From positions 1 through 36,398 of the forward strand of contig JBOICV010000111.1 of assembly GCA_050740255.1 (NCBI GenBank): a DNA stretch of 36,398 nt, given 5' to 3'. Shown one piece after another: positions 23,593-31,920 of the stretch. The position numbers and the translations under genes were made by a program. This DNA comes from JBOICV01 sp050740255 (GTDB taxonomy: Bacteria; Pseudomonadota; Gammaproteobacteria; Nevskiales; JBOICV01). The notes beneath the pieces are model-generated. The model worked only from the letters and a program-made list of their open reading frames with translations, searched no databases and had not been told where the DNA came from. Position 1 is the stretch's first letter; each line of letters starts with the position of its first letter.

Positions 23593-24871
23593 CGCGGGTT
23601 GAGCCAGGCGGCAACACCGCTTCAATCCGTTGCAGTGTCCGCTCCAGCGCGCCACGGTTGCGCGCCAGCACCGCCTGACCGGCTTGGGCGTGATTTTCCC
23701 GCAGTGTCGGCGACGTCAATAATTCGTTCACCGCCTTGCACAATCCTTTCCCGTCCTGCACTTGCGTCAACGCCCCTTCGGCCTTGAGCAACTCGGTCAT
23801 TTCTCTTTGGGCGTCAGTGTGTGGACCGACGACGATCGGCAGGTCCAGCGCCGCCGGCTCCAGCAGATTGTGGCCACCGATCGGCACCAGGCTGCCGCCG
23901 ACGAAGGCGACGTCGGCCGCGCCGTACAGCACTTGCAACTCGCCCAGCGTGTCACCCAGCACGATGTCGGTGTCGTCTTCGACCTTATCCTGCATGCTGC
24001 GCCGGGCCGTGCTGAAACTCTCGCGCCGGCACAAGTCGTGTACTCGTCCGAAGCGTTGCGGGTGGCGCGGCACCAGTACCAGCAGTAGCGTGGGAATATT
24101 CGCGCGCAGCTCGGCGAACACTCGCAGCACCTGCTCCTCCTCGCCCTCATGCGTGCTGGCCGCGATCCATAGCGGCCGCTCCAGCGCGTGCCAGGTGGCG
24201 CGCAGCGCCTGGCCTTCGGCTTTCAGCCTTGCCGGTATTTGCAAATCGAATTTGATATTGCCGGTCACCTCGACCTGCTCTGGCCGCACACCGAGCTCGC
24301 GGTAACGCGCGGCGTCGGCGGCGCTTTGCGCACCCACAAAACGCAGCGCAGCCAGCGCCTGCGACAGTATCGGTTCTCCCGGAAACCGGCGCAGATTTGT
24401 CACCGACTGCGCGCTCAGGCGTGCGCTGGCCAGCAGCACTGGTATCGCCCGCGCCGCACAACCGCGCAGCAGATTGGGCCAAAGCTCGGTTTCGACAATA
24501 ATGCCCAGCCGCGGCCGTGTTGCCTCCAGAAAGCGCGCCACCGCGCCGGGCGTATCTACCGGCAGAAAGCGTTGCATGATCTCGCCGCCAAACAAGCGGC
24601 TCAACTGATCGGCGCCCGCCGGCGTGAAGGTGGTTACCAGCACCGGAAGAGCAGGGTATTTTTCGCGTAGCGCGCGTATCAGCGGCGCTGCCGCTTGTAC
24701 CTCGCCTACCGAAGCGGCATGCAGCCAGAGGCTCTCAGGCAAGGATGCGCCATAGCCAAGCCGTTCGTCCCAACCCTGCCGATACCCGGGTTCACGCAGG
24801 CTGCGCCAGAAGAAATACAGAAACAGCAGCGGAACAAGACAATAGACGCTGAGGCTGTAGCGCCACTGCAC
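23582..24871 (-). CDS. waaA: WaaA (KdtA), Kdo transferase
   Basis: This 429-residue inner-membrane GT30 enzyme adds Kdo from CMP-Kdo to the lipid A precursor. It has an N-terminal membrane anchor (about 6-20), then WLHAASVGEVQAA with the catalytic glutamate, LVTTFTPAG, ETELWPN, and the donor motif FVGGSLVPIGGHNLLEPAA. All are standard for WaaA, and length matches E. coli. The start is GTG 24871 directly after the hldE stop (TGA-GTG), so the two are cotranscribed and probably coupled. Whether it adds one or two Kdo residues cannot be told from sequence; the KdkA gene nearby is often found with mono-Kdo LPS. Confidence 0.93.
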   Translation of the reverse strand: MQWRYSLSVYCLVPLLFLYFFWRSLREPGYRQGWDERLGYGASLPESLWLHAASVGEVQAAAPLIRALREKYPALPVLVTTFTPAGADQLSRLFGGEIMQRFLPVDTPGAVARFLEATRPRLGIIVETELWPNLLRGCAARAIPVLLASARLSAQSVTNLRRFPGEPILSQALAALRFVGAQSAADAARYRELGVRPEQVEVTGNIKFDLQIPARLKAEGQALRATWHALERPLWIAASTHEGEEEQVLRVFAELRANIPTLLLVLVPRHPQRFGRVHDLCRRESFSTARRSMQDKVEDDTDIVLGDTLGELQVLYGAADVAFVGGSLVPIGGHNLLEPAALDLPIVVGPHTDAQREMTELLKAEGALTQVQDGKGLCKAVNELLTSPTLRENHAQAGQAVLARNRGALERTLQRIEAVLPPGSTRASS

Positions 24872-26326
24872 TCACTTGCTCCGCGACTTGTGTAGTGCTG
24901 CGCGCTTGCTCCGGCGCAGCATGCTGGTGGTTGAAAAGCCGTCGTGAAACTTGAGAATCTTGACCTTGCCGCCATTTTTAGCGACACAGTCATAGCCAGC
25001 AATATCGGCGGCCTTGTAGTCGCCGCCTTTCACCAACACGTCCGGCTTGAGTCTGCAGATCAGGCGCTCCGGCGTGTCTTCCGCAAAGGGCACGACCCAG
25101 TCTACGCAGCCGAGTCCGGCCAGCACTTCCATGCGGTGCCTGAGCGGATTGACCGGCCGCGTCGCGCCTTTCAAGCGCCGCACGGAAGCATCGTCGTTGA
25201 CCGCCACCACCAGCCAGTCGCCCAGCTCCCGCGCGGCCTGCAGATAGCGCACATGGCCGGGATGCAGCAAATCGAAGCAGCCATTGGTCATCACCACTGT
25301 TTCGCCGTGGGCGCGCGCGTCCTGCATATGCTCGAGCACGGTTGCGGGGTCGAGCACGCCGCGTTCGTCCTGATGGCGGCTGCGCGCTGCACGGCGCAGC
25401 TCCGCCAGCGAAACGGTGGCCGTGCCAAGCTTGCCGACCACGACCCCCGCCGCCAGATTGGCCAGCGCCGCCGCCTGCGCGAGATCGGCGCCCGCCGCCA
25501 GCGCCGCGCCCAGCACGCCGATCACGGTGTCGCCGGCACCGGTGACGTCGAAGACTTCGCGCGCTTCCGCGGGCAGATGCAACGGCGCATGTCTGGCTCG
25601 CAGCAAAGTCATGCCTTGTTCACTGCGCGTGATCAGCAGGGCTTCCAGCTTCAATTGCGCGCGCAGGTTTTCGCCCTTTTCAACGATGGCGCGTTCATTC
25701 GTGCAGGCACCCACCACCGCCTCCAGCTCCGATAAATTGGGCGTGAGCAGCGTGGCCCCGGCATAGGACTGAAAGTCGCGGCCCTTTGGATCCACCAAAA
25801 TGGGACGCTGGGCGGCTCGCGCGCGGCGGATCAGTTCGGGGACTTGTTTGAGCGTGCCCTTGGCGTAATCCGACAAGACCACGACCCGTGCCTGCTTGAG
25901 CTGGGCCGCGTAGCGTGCAGCGAAATCGCGGTCGTCGAAAGCGCCTTTTTCACCGAGCGGTTCTTCAAAGTCCAGCCGGATAAGCTGCTGGTGCCGGCTG
26001 ATCACGCGCAGCTTGGTGATGGTCGGGCGGGTTTGGGATTGGACAAACTCGCAACGCACCCGCTGCTGCTTCAACAGCTTTTTGAGCAGCTGTGCCGGCT
26101 CATCCCTGCCGACCACTCCCAGCAGGGTCGCCGCACTGCCGACGGCGGCGATGTTGAGCGCAACGTTGGCCGCACCACCGACCCGCTCCTCGGCGTTTTT
26201 GATGCGCACCACCGGCACCGGCGCCTCCGGCGAGATGCGGCCGGTATCGCCGTGCCAGTAGCGGTCGAGCATGACATCGCCCACCACGAGCACTCGCGCC
26301 TCGGCAAAGCTGGGAACCGTCAGCAT
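24872..26326 (-). CDS. hldE: HldE, bifunctional heptose-7-phosphate kinase/heptose-1-phosphate adenylyltransferase
   Basis: This is a 484-residue two-domain enzyme of ADP-heptose synthesis. The ribokinase-like domain (1 to about 320) opens ARVLVVGDVMLDRYWHG and contains the catalytic aspartate D266 in GAGDT. The nucleotidyltransferase domain (about 340-484) has TNGCFDLLHPGH, with HPGH at 355-358. Fused kinase-transferase order and length match E. coli HldE. It precedes waaA without a gap and is divergent from lpxL over 42 bp. GmhA and GmhB, the other steps before HldD, are not in the window. Confidence 0.94.
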   Translation of the reverse strand: MLTVPSFAEARVLVVGDVMLDRYWHGDTGRISPEAPVPVVRIKNAEERVGGAANVALNIAAVGSAATLLGVVGRDEPAQLLKKLLKQQRVRCEFVQSQTRPTITKLRVISRHQQLIRLDFEEPLGEKGAFDDRDFAARYAAQLKQARVVVLSDYAKGTLKQVPELIRRARAAQRPILVDPKGRDFQSYAGATLLTPNLSELEAVVGACTNERAIVEKGENLRAQLKLEALLITRSEQGMTLLRARHAPLHLPAEAREVFDVTGAGDTVIGVLGAALAAGADLAQAAALANLAAGVVVGKLGTATVSLAELRRAARSRHQDERGVLDPATVLEHMQDARAHGETVVMTNGCFDLLHPGHVRYLQAARELGDWLVVAVNDDASVRRLKGATRPVNPLRHRMEVLAGLGCVDWVVPFAEDTPERLICRLKPDVLVKGGDYKAADIAGYDCVAKNGGKVKILKFHDGFSTTSMLRRSKRAALHKSRSK

Positions 26327-26368
26327 GGTTTATGTTTTTCCCGCGGTTGCAGGCATCATAATAAACCG
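26327..26368. promoter_or_regulatory. Short divergent promoter region between hldE and lpxL
   Basis: Forty-two base pairs separate the two start codons. The AT-rich core reads CATAAT on the plus strand (26357-26362) and TATTAT/TATGAT on the minus strand, a likely -10 for hldE about 30 nt before its ATG. The -35 elements would lie inside the opposite coding sequence or be absent. This is weak evidence, but some promoter must serve the hldE-waaA pair. Confidence 0.25.
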
Positions 26369-27304
26369 ATGCCCAGCGTGAATGCCGGCCCGCCCCGCGA
26401 ATTGCTCGCGCCCCGCCACTGGCCGGTCTGGCTGGGCCTGGCGCTGGGCCGGCTGATTGCAGCGCTGCCGTACCGCCTGCAAATGGCCTTGGGGCGCAGG
26501 CTGGGCGATTTAAGCTACCTCCTGATCGCGTCGCGCCGGCGCGTGGTGGACACCAATCTGCGGCTGGCCTTTCCCGAGTGGGACGAAGCCGGGCGGCGGC
26601 GACAGGCACGGGAATGCTTTCGTTCCGCCGGCTGCGGCATGGTGGAGACCATGATTTGCTGGTGGGGCTCGGACGCCAAAGTCGAGCAACTGGCGCACTT
26701 CGAGGGGCTGGAGCACCTGCAAGCCGCGGCCGCGGGCGGGCATGGCGTAATACTGCTGTCCGCGCATTTCACCTCGCTGGAGCTGGGCGTGCGTATGAGT
26801 TCGATGAAGATCAAACTCACGGCGATGTACCGCCCGCCGTCGAACCCGGTGATTGACTACGTCATGCGCGGCAGCCGCGAACGCATCGTGGGCCAGGACG
26901 TGATTCCGAAACAGGATGTGCGCGGCCTGGTCAAGGCGCTGCGCCAAGGCGCGATAGTCTGGTACGCGCCCGACCAGAGCGCGCGCAACAAATTTGCCGG
27001 CCTCGTACCTTTTTTTGGTCAGCCCGCAATGACCAATATGGCTACCGCGCGCATCGCCGAAATGAGCGGCGCCGCAGTCGTGCCGTTTTTTACGCTGCGC
27101 AAGCCCGACGGCAGCGGAATTCGACTGATCGTCAAGCCGCAGTTGCAAAATTTTCCGAGCGGCGACGACAGCAAGGACGCGGAGCGCGTCAACACTCTGA
27201 TCGAAAACGTAGTACGCGAAGCGCCCACTCAATACTTCTGGCTGCATCGTCGCTACAAAACCTACGGTCAAGGCCCTGATCCCTACGAAACCCCGGCGGC
27301 ATAA
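26369..27304 (+). CDS. lpxL: Lipid A late acyltransferase (LpxL/LpxM, HtrB family)
   Basis: This 311-residue membrane-bound acyltransferase adds a secondary acyl chain to Kdo-lipid A from acyl-ACP. The catalytic HX4E motif is H133-F-T-S-L-E138 in LLSAHFTSLELG. An N-terminal hydrophobic segment lies near 18-35, and the family block VWYAPDQSARNKFAGLVPFFG is present. The frame is open far upstream (to 25844), but that region is hldE on the other strand, and ATG 26369 gives the normal family N-terminus and length. Its 3' end overlaps the convergent kdkA by 22 bp. LpxL versus LpxM specificity cannot be decided. Confidence 0.85.
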   Translation: MPSVNAGPPRELLAPRHWPVWLGLALGRLIAALPYRLQMALGRRLGDLSYLLIASRRRVVDTNLRLAFPEWDEAGRRRQARECFRSAGCGMVETMICWWGSDAKVEQLAHFEGLEHLQAAAAGGHGVILLSAHFTSLELGVRMSSMKIKLTAMYRPPSNPVIDYVMRGSRERIVGQDVIPKQDVRGLVKALRQGAIVWYAPDQSARNKFAGLVPFFGQPAMTNMATARIAEMSGAAVVPFFTLRKPDGSGIRLIVKPQLQNFPSGDDSKDAERVNTLIENVVREAPTQYFWLHRRYKTYGQGPDPYETPAA

Positions 27305-28017
27305 CCCGCGAGCAAGGCCTGCCAATCGCTGTCGTCGAAATGTTTTACCCGGCCCAGGCGTTTGCGCTTGTCCAGCGAACGTTTGAGCCGTGCCAGATTG
27401 GCGCGTTTCCACGCGCCGTCCGGACGCAAGCGCGCGCGATCGAAATCCAGCAGATACAGACTGCCGCCGGCGCTGCGCAGAATATTGTCCGAGGTCAGAT
27501 CGTGGTGATATACGCTCGCATCGTGAAAGCGGCGCAGCATCGTGCCGACCGAGCGCCAGCCGGTTTCCGGCAACGCTGCTTCCAACAAGCCATCGGAAAG
27601 CGTGCGTGCGCCGTTAATCCGCCGGGTGACCAGATCTGCGTGATAGAAGAAGCCACGCCGCGCAACCTGGCACGCGACGGGTACCGGCGCGGGCAGGTTC
27701 AGCTCTTGCAGGCGCAACAGCAAATGCCACTCGCGCCAGGCGCGCGTATTGTTAAGGCCCCACCACAGATAGGCATCCGGTATCCAGCGCGCCAGCCAAC
27801 TGCCGCGCCGGAAGTGGCGTAGTGCCCAGTCTTGTTCACCCTGTTTCGTCGCAGCACGCACAAACACAGTGGTGCCGCGGCCGCTTTGCGCCGTGCCGAC
27901 CAGCCGCCCTTGCGCATGCCAGTGATTCACCTCGAACAAGGCCGGCAGGACGTCCGTCAGCAGATCTGCGTCGTAGGCGATGCGCACGCCGCCGTCGCGC
28001 CAATACGCCGGCTTCAT
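27283..28017 (-). CDS. kdkA: KdkA, 3-deoxy-D-manno-octulosonate (Kdo) kinase
   Basis: This is a 244-residue eukaryotic-kinase-like protein of the WaaP/KdkA group that phosphorylates Kdo in the inner core. The catalytic loop is YHHDLTSDNIL (H172, D173, N178) and the metal-binding block is LLDFDRAR (D191, D193). The N-terminal GRGTTVF segment resembles the nucleotide loop and LRHFRRGS contains the usual KdkA motif. The loop reads DLTSDN rather than the DLNxxN I expect, so one residue of the motif differs while the Asp and Asn remain. It overlaps the upstream GT by 4 nt and lpxL, convergent, by 22 bp. Confidence 0.85.
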   Translation of the reverse strand: MKPAYWRDGGVRIAYDADLLTDVLPALFEVNHWHAQGRLVGTAQSGRGTTVFVRAATKQGEQDWALRHFRRGSWLARWIPDAYLWWGLNNTRAWREWHLLLRLQELNLPAPVPVACQVARRGFFYHADLVTRRINGARTLSDGLLEAALPETGWRSVGTMLRRFHDASVYHHDLTSDNILRSAGGSLYLLDFDRARLRPDGAWKRANLARLKRSLDKRKRLGRVKHFDDSDWQALLAGYAAGVS

Positions 28018-29156
28018 GCTGAGCCACGCTTGTCCGCCAGCACCTGCTCATAGATTTCAAGGTGCCGGCGGGCGTTCTCCGCCCAGGTCAGGTGCTGAAT
28101 GGCAGCTCGCGCCTGCGCCGCCAGCTGACGCCGTGTCTCCGGGGATTCGAGCAGCATCTGCATCTTCGCGGCGATCTCCTGCGCGTCGGGCCGCAACAAG
28201 CGCCATTCCTGCAATGCAGACGGGTATAACTCCGTGACGCCGGTATTACGCGTCGCCAGCACGGGCACTGCGCAAGCCAGGGCCTCCAGCACGCCCATGC
28301 CAAAAGTCTCGAAATATGCGGGGTGCACGTATAAATCCAGCGCACGGTAAATATGTTCGACGTCCCGCCGGGGGGAGAGGAAATGTGTGCGCGCTTCGAG
28401 CTTGAGCTGAGCGCTCAGACGGCGGTACTGCTCAGTGCGGCTGTCCTTGCCGACGATCAGCAGCGTGAGCCGGTCGCGCAGCGCAGGCGGCAGCAGCGCG
28501 ACCGCCTGCAGAAATTGATCGGCGGCACGCGTGCGGAAGTCGCCCGAGGTGATCAGGCCTACCAATAATCCGTCGGGACTTACGCGCAATTGGGTGCGCA
28601 ACTCGCCGCTCGGCGGCTCGGCGCCCGGCTTGAACCTCGCCGGTTCGTAACCGGGGTAAACCACGCTGATTTTGCTATCCGGCACCGCATAGCGTCGGAT
28701 TACCTCCTCACGCATCAGATTCGAGTTCGCGATCAGGCGGCGGAAGCCCCTGGCGCGCAACATTTCGGCGGTGAAGTCCGCATGGGGTGACTCGCCCGGC
28801 TGCAATTCCTCTCCGGTGATCTCGCGGTGCTGGCGATGCGGGCAGAGATGCAGGTGGAGTACGTCTTGCTGCAGCGTATCGCCATGACCAATGACGAGAT
28901 CGGCGCGGACTTTCAGTGCCAGCTGTTCCGCACGCCGGGAAAAACGGCGCAGACGCGCGCTGCGTAGCCACCAGGCGCGGGGTGCTGGATGTAGCTGCGC
29001 GCCCAGCGATACCAGCAACTCGCGTTCGGCTTTCTCGGCCAGCACATGCGCATCCCAGCCCGCGGCGACCAGGGCCGGCAGGTTGTGCTGGATCAGCAGT
29101 ACCTTGCCGGACAGACCGGCAAGCTTACGGGTCGCAATCAGCAGGCGGCGGGACAT
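28014..29156 (-). CDS. WaaG-like glycosyltransferase family 4 (LPS core)
   Basis: This 380-residue GT-B protein resembles WaaG, the enzyme that adds the first core hexose to heptose II. Features are LIATRKLAGLSGKVLLIQHN at the start, HLHLCPHRQHRE, the linker VVYPGYEPARFKPG, and the donor motif AYFETFGMGVLEAL, an EX7E signature. Position between ilvE and kdkA, in a region of core genes, supports a core role. It starts 24 nt after ilvE and shares a 4-nt overlap with kdkA, so the three may be one transcript. The sugar donor is unknown. Confidence 0.82.
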   Translation of the reverse strand: MSRRLLIATRKLAGLSGKVLLIQHNLPALVAAGWDAHVLAEKAERELLVSLGAQLHPAPRAWWLRSARLRRFSRRAEQLALKVRADLVIGHGDTLQQDVLHLHLCPHRQHREITGEELQPGESPHADFTAEMLRARGFRRLIANSNLMREEVIRRYAVPDSKISVVYPGYEPARFKPGAEPPSGELRTQLRVSPDGLLVGLITSGDFRTRAADQFLQAVALLPPALRDRLTLLIVGKDSRTEQYRRLSAQLKLEARTHFLSPRRDVEHIYRALDLYVHPAYFETFGMGVLEALACAVPVLATRNTGVTELYPSALQEWRLLRPDAQEIAAKMQMLLESPETRRQLAAQARAAIQHLTWAENARRHLEIYEQVLADKRGSA

Positions 29157-29180
29157 AAGCAGATTATGCCGGCCGCTGTG

Positions 29181-30104
29181 CTAGATATACGTCAGCCAGT
29201 CCCGATGCTTGGACGAACGACCGCGCACGACATCGAAGTACAGTGCTTGCAGCTTGCGCGTGATGGGGCCGCGCGCACCGTCGCCGATGACCCGGCGATC
29301 CAGCTCGCGTATCGGCACCACTTCCGCGGCCGTGCCGGTGAAGAAGGCCTCGTCGGCGACGTAAACCTCATCGCGCGTGATGCGTTTCTCGCGCACCGCA
29401 ATCCCCGACTCGCCGGCCAATTGAATGATGGTGCGGCGCGTGATGCCATCCAGCGCGGTGGTCAGATCCGGCGTCACCAGCGCGCCGTCCACCACCAGAA
29501 AGATATTCTCGCCCGAGCCCTCCGACACATAACCTTCGGTGTCGAGCAGCAAGGCCTCGTCGTAGCCATCGGCCGCGACTTCCTGTACCGCCAGCATCGA
29601 GTTCAGATACTGGCCATTGGCCTTGGCCCGGCACATGGCGACATTTGGGTGATGGCGCTGGAAGCTGGAGGTCTTCACCCGCAGGCCTTTCTCCAACTGC
29701 TCCTCGCCCAGATAACTGCCCCAGGTCCAGGCCGCCAGCATCACATGCGTATGCAGTTTCCTGGCGTGCAGCCCCATTCCATCCGAACTGAGGAACACCA
29801 TCGGCCGCATATAGGCCGACGCCAGCTTGTTCTCGCGCAGCACCGCGCGGTGGGCCTCGTTCACCTGCTCCGGCGTGTACGGCATGGACATGCCCAGAAT
29901 CTTCGCCGAGCGGAACAAGCGCTCGGTGTGTTCCTTCAGGCGGAAAATGGCCGTGCCCTTGGCCGCTTCGTAGGCGCGGACACCTTCAAAGCAACCCATG
30001 CCGTAGTGCAGGGTATGGGTCAGCACGTGCACCTTGGCGTCGCGCCAGGGCAGCAGCTTGCCGTCCAGCCAGATCGTGCCGTCGCGGTCGGCCATATTTG
30101 TCAT
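29181..30104 (-). CDS. ilvE: IlvE, branched-chain amino acid aminotransferase
   Basis: This 307-residue class-IV PLP aminotransferase interconverts leucine, isoleucine and valine with their 2-oxo acids. Diagnostic blocks are THTLHYGMGCFEGVRAY, the PLP lysine K161 in CRAKANGQYLNS (close to K160 of the E. coli enzyme), and EGYVSEGSGENIF. Length is standard. ATG 30104 has AAAGG 8 nt before it; ATG 30095 is an alternative. It is the one clearly non-LPS metabolic enzyme in this half of the locus and sits upstream of a core GT and kdkA. Confidence 0.95.
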   Translation of the reverse strand: MTNMADRDGTIWLDGKLLPWRDAKVHVLTHTLHYGMGCFEGVRAYEAAKGTAIFRLKEHTERLFRSAKILGMSMPYTPEQVNEAHRAVLRENKLASAYMRPMVFLSSDGMGLHARKLHTHVMLAAWTWGSYLGEEQLEKGLRVKTSSFQRHHPNVAMCRAKANGQYLNSMLAVQEVAADGYDEALLLDTEGYVSEGSGENIFLVVDGALVTPDLTTALDGITRRTIIQLAGESGIAVREKRITRDEVYVADEAFFTGTAAEVVPIRELDRRVIGDGARGPITRKLQALYFDVVRGRSSKHRDWLTYI

Positions 30105-30144
30105 AAAAAACTACCTTTCGAGGTCTTGAAGCCGCGCCTGCGGC

Positions 30145-30150
30145 TAAAAT
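30145..30150 (+). promoter_or_regulatory. Candidate -10 (TAAAAT) for the GT2 gene
   Basis: TAAAAT lies 41 nt before the ATG at 30192 in the 87-bp divergent gap with ilvE. It overlaps the right arm of a 6-bp hairpin (AGCCGC, loop GCCT, GCGGCT, 30130-30145). The -35 region is poor, and a hairpin so close could equally be a regulatory or accidental structure. Confidence 0.25.
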
Positions 30151-30191
30151 GAGCCGGGTATTTCACCATAAATCATCCCGGCTAGCACCGC

Positions 30192-30917
30192 ATGACCCAT
30201 TCGCTCCGCCTCTCGGGATTCATTCTGACCCAGAACAGCCAGTCAACGCTGGCGCCGATCCTGCAGCAGATGTGCTTTGTCTGCGATGAAGTGCTGGTGG
30301 TGGATGGCGGCAGTAGCGACAAAACGCTGGAAATCGCGGCCGGTTTTCCGAAAGTGCGCATTTTGCAAAGGCCGTTCACCGGTGACTTTGCCGGCCAGCG
30401 CAACTACGCCATGGATCAGGCGCGTGGCGCCTGGCTGTTCTGGCTCGACACCGATGAATTGCTGGGGCGGCGGGCCATGCGCTGGTTGAGATTTCTGACC
30501 TATCTGCCGCTGGTCAACTGGTACGCCATCCCGCGTCTTTGGCTGGTGGAAAAAGCCGGGCGCATTGAGTACCTGGCGGCGGCGCCGTATTTCCGCGGCC
30601 GTCAGTATCGCCTATTCCGCAACAAGCCGGAGTTGCGGTTCTATTCCAGCGATGGCGGCATGCACGAGAAGTTCAGAAAGGAAACCATGGGCTGGGGTCT
30701 CGCGCTACGTTCGATGTACCTCTATCACTACGATTTTCTGCTGCGCGACCGCAAAAGCCGTGAGGCCAAAGTGAAGCGCTATTACGAAATGGCGCCGCAA
30801 CTGGGGCATATTCACGACACTTACTTGTGGGAGGATTTCGATATCCCCACCAAGGCGCCCCCGGAACCGCTACCGGGTGATTTGCGTAAACCCGGGGAAA
30901 TCAAGCCACCGGGTTAA
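30192..30917 (+). CDS. Glycosyltransferase family 2 (WaaE/KdtX-like LPS core transferase)
   Basis: This is a 241-residue GT-A inverting transferase with LSGFILTQN, EVLVVDGGSSDKTLEIA and the metal-binding WLDTDELL (DxD). The order VRILQRPFTGDFAGQRNYAM is typical of the WaaE/KdtX group, which adds glucose to heptose I of the inner core. It is transcribed alone on the plus strand, and its 3' end overlaps the convergent waaF by 17 bp. The C-terminal 20 residues are proline-rich. The sugar specificity is not determinable. Confidence 0.85.
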   Translation: MTHSLRLSGFILTQNSQSTLAPILQQMCFVCDEVLVVDGGSSDKTLEIAAGFPKVRILQRPFTGDFAGQRNYAMDQARGAWLFWLDTDELLGRRAMRWLRFLTYLPLVNWYAIPRLWLVEKAGRIEYLAAAPYFRGRQYRLFRNKPELRFYSSDGGMHEKFRKETMGWGLALRSMYLYHYDFLLRDRKSREAKVKRYYEMAPQLGHIHDTYLWEDFDIPTKAPPEPLPGDLRKPGEIKPPG

Positions 30918-31920
30918 GCGCTGCGAGTGCAGTCAGCACCTGTTCCGAGCCGATGTGACGCAGGCAGTTGTAATGCCACAGCGGGCAGGTTCGTTCGAAA
31001 CAGGGGCTGCAGGACAGCCGCAGATAGAGCACTGTTTGTTGGCGCCCCAACGGCGGCGTGTAGTCTGGTGTGGAAGAGCCGTAAATCGCTACCAGCGGCG
31101 CACCGACCGCGGCGGCGACATGCATCAGGCCGGAGTCATTGCTGACCGCGGCTTCGCAGACTGAAAATAAATCCACGGCATCCGTCAGCGTGGTGCGCCC
31201 GCACAGGTTCACCGGCCCGCCGCCGGCCAGCGCGCGAATTTCTTCGCCCAGCGCGGCCTCTTTTTTTGAACCGAACAGCCACACCTGGCGCTCGTTTGCC
31301 ATCAAGCTGCGCGCGGCTTCGGCGTAGTACTGGGCGGGCCATTGTTTTGCCGGGCCGTACTCGGCGCCGGGCATGAAGGCGATCACGGGTTTGTCCAGAT
31401 TGAGGCCGAGTTGAACGAGTAACGCATCGCGCCTGGCCTCGTCCACGCGCAGCCGCGGCCGCGGTACGGGTGGTGCTGCGCTTGGCGGATTTGGCAGGCC
31501 CAGCGCGACGAAACGCTGCACCGTTTGCCGCAGCACCGTGCGCTCCAGCGGCCGCGGATCGTTGATCAAGCCGTAGCGCAACTCGCCGCGATACCCGGTG
31601 CGATGCGCAACGCCGGCGAACAGCGGCACGAGGGCAGCCTTGAATTTGCGCGGCAACACAATCGCCCGCGTATAGCGCTCACCGCACAGCGAACGGCCGA
31701 GGCGCCAAAGTTTGGCCAAACCCAGCTCGCCATGCGCAATCGGTAGTTCAATGCCGCGCCGCACCTCGGGCATGCGCTCAATCAGCGGTAACGACCAGCC
31801 GGGTGCGAGTACGTCGATCAAACACTCTGGATGCTGCTGCTTTAGCGTTTTGAACAGGCTTTGCGCCATCACCATGTCGCCAACCCAGCTCGGGCCGACA
31901 ACCAGAAACTTTTCAGCCAT
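30901..31920 (-). CDS. waaF: WaaF, ADP-heptose:LPS heptosyltransferase II
   Basis: This is a 339-residue GT9 enzyme that adds the second L-glycero-D-manno-heptose to the LPS inner core. The start is FLVVGPSWVGDMVMAQSL, with D15 equivalent to the family's catalytic aspartate. KPVIAFMPGAEYGPAKQWP and VSNDSGLMHVAAAVGAP are the standard donor-site motifs. It starts inside the last codons of hldD (8-nt overlap), coupling heptose synthesis to its transfer. WaaC, the first heptosyltransferase, is not in this window. Confidence 0.93.
   Translation of the reverse strand: MAEKFLVVGPSWVGDMVMAQSLFKTLKQQHPECLIDVLAPGWSLPLIERMPEVRRGIELPIAHGELGLAKLWRLGRSLCGERYTRAIVLPRKFKAALVPLFAGVAHRTGYRGELRYGLINDPRPLERTVLRQTVQRFVALGLPNPPSAAPPVPRPRLRVDEARRDALLVQLGLNLDKPVIAFMPGAEYGPAKQWPAQYYAEAARSLMANERQVWLFGSKKEAALGEEIRALAGGGPVNLCGRTTLTDAVDLFSVCEAAVSNDSGLMHVAAAVGAPLVAIYGSSTPDYTPPLGRQQTVLYLRLSCSPCFERTCPLWHYNCLRHIGSEQVLTALAALNPVA

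Noticed and set aside
30130..30145. Hairpin AGCCGC/GCGGCT as a terminator between ilvE and the GT2 gene
   Set aside because: No T-run follows on either strand, and both genes start, rather than end, at this gap.
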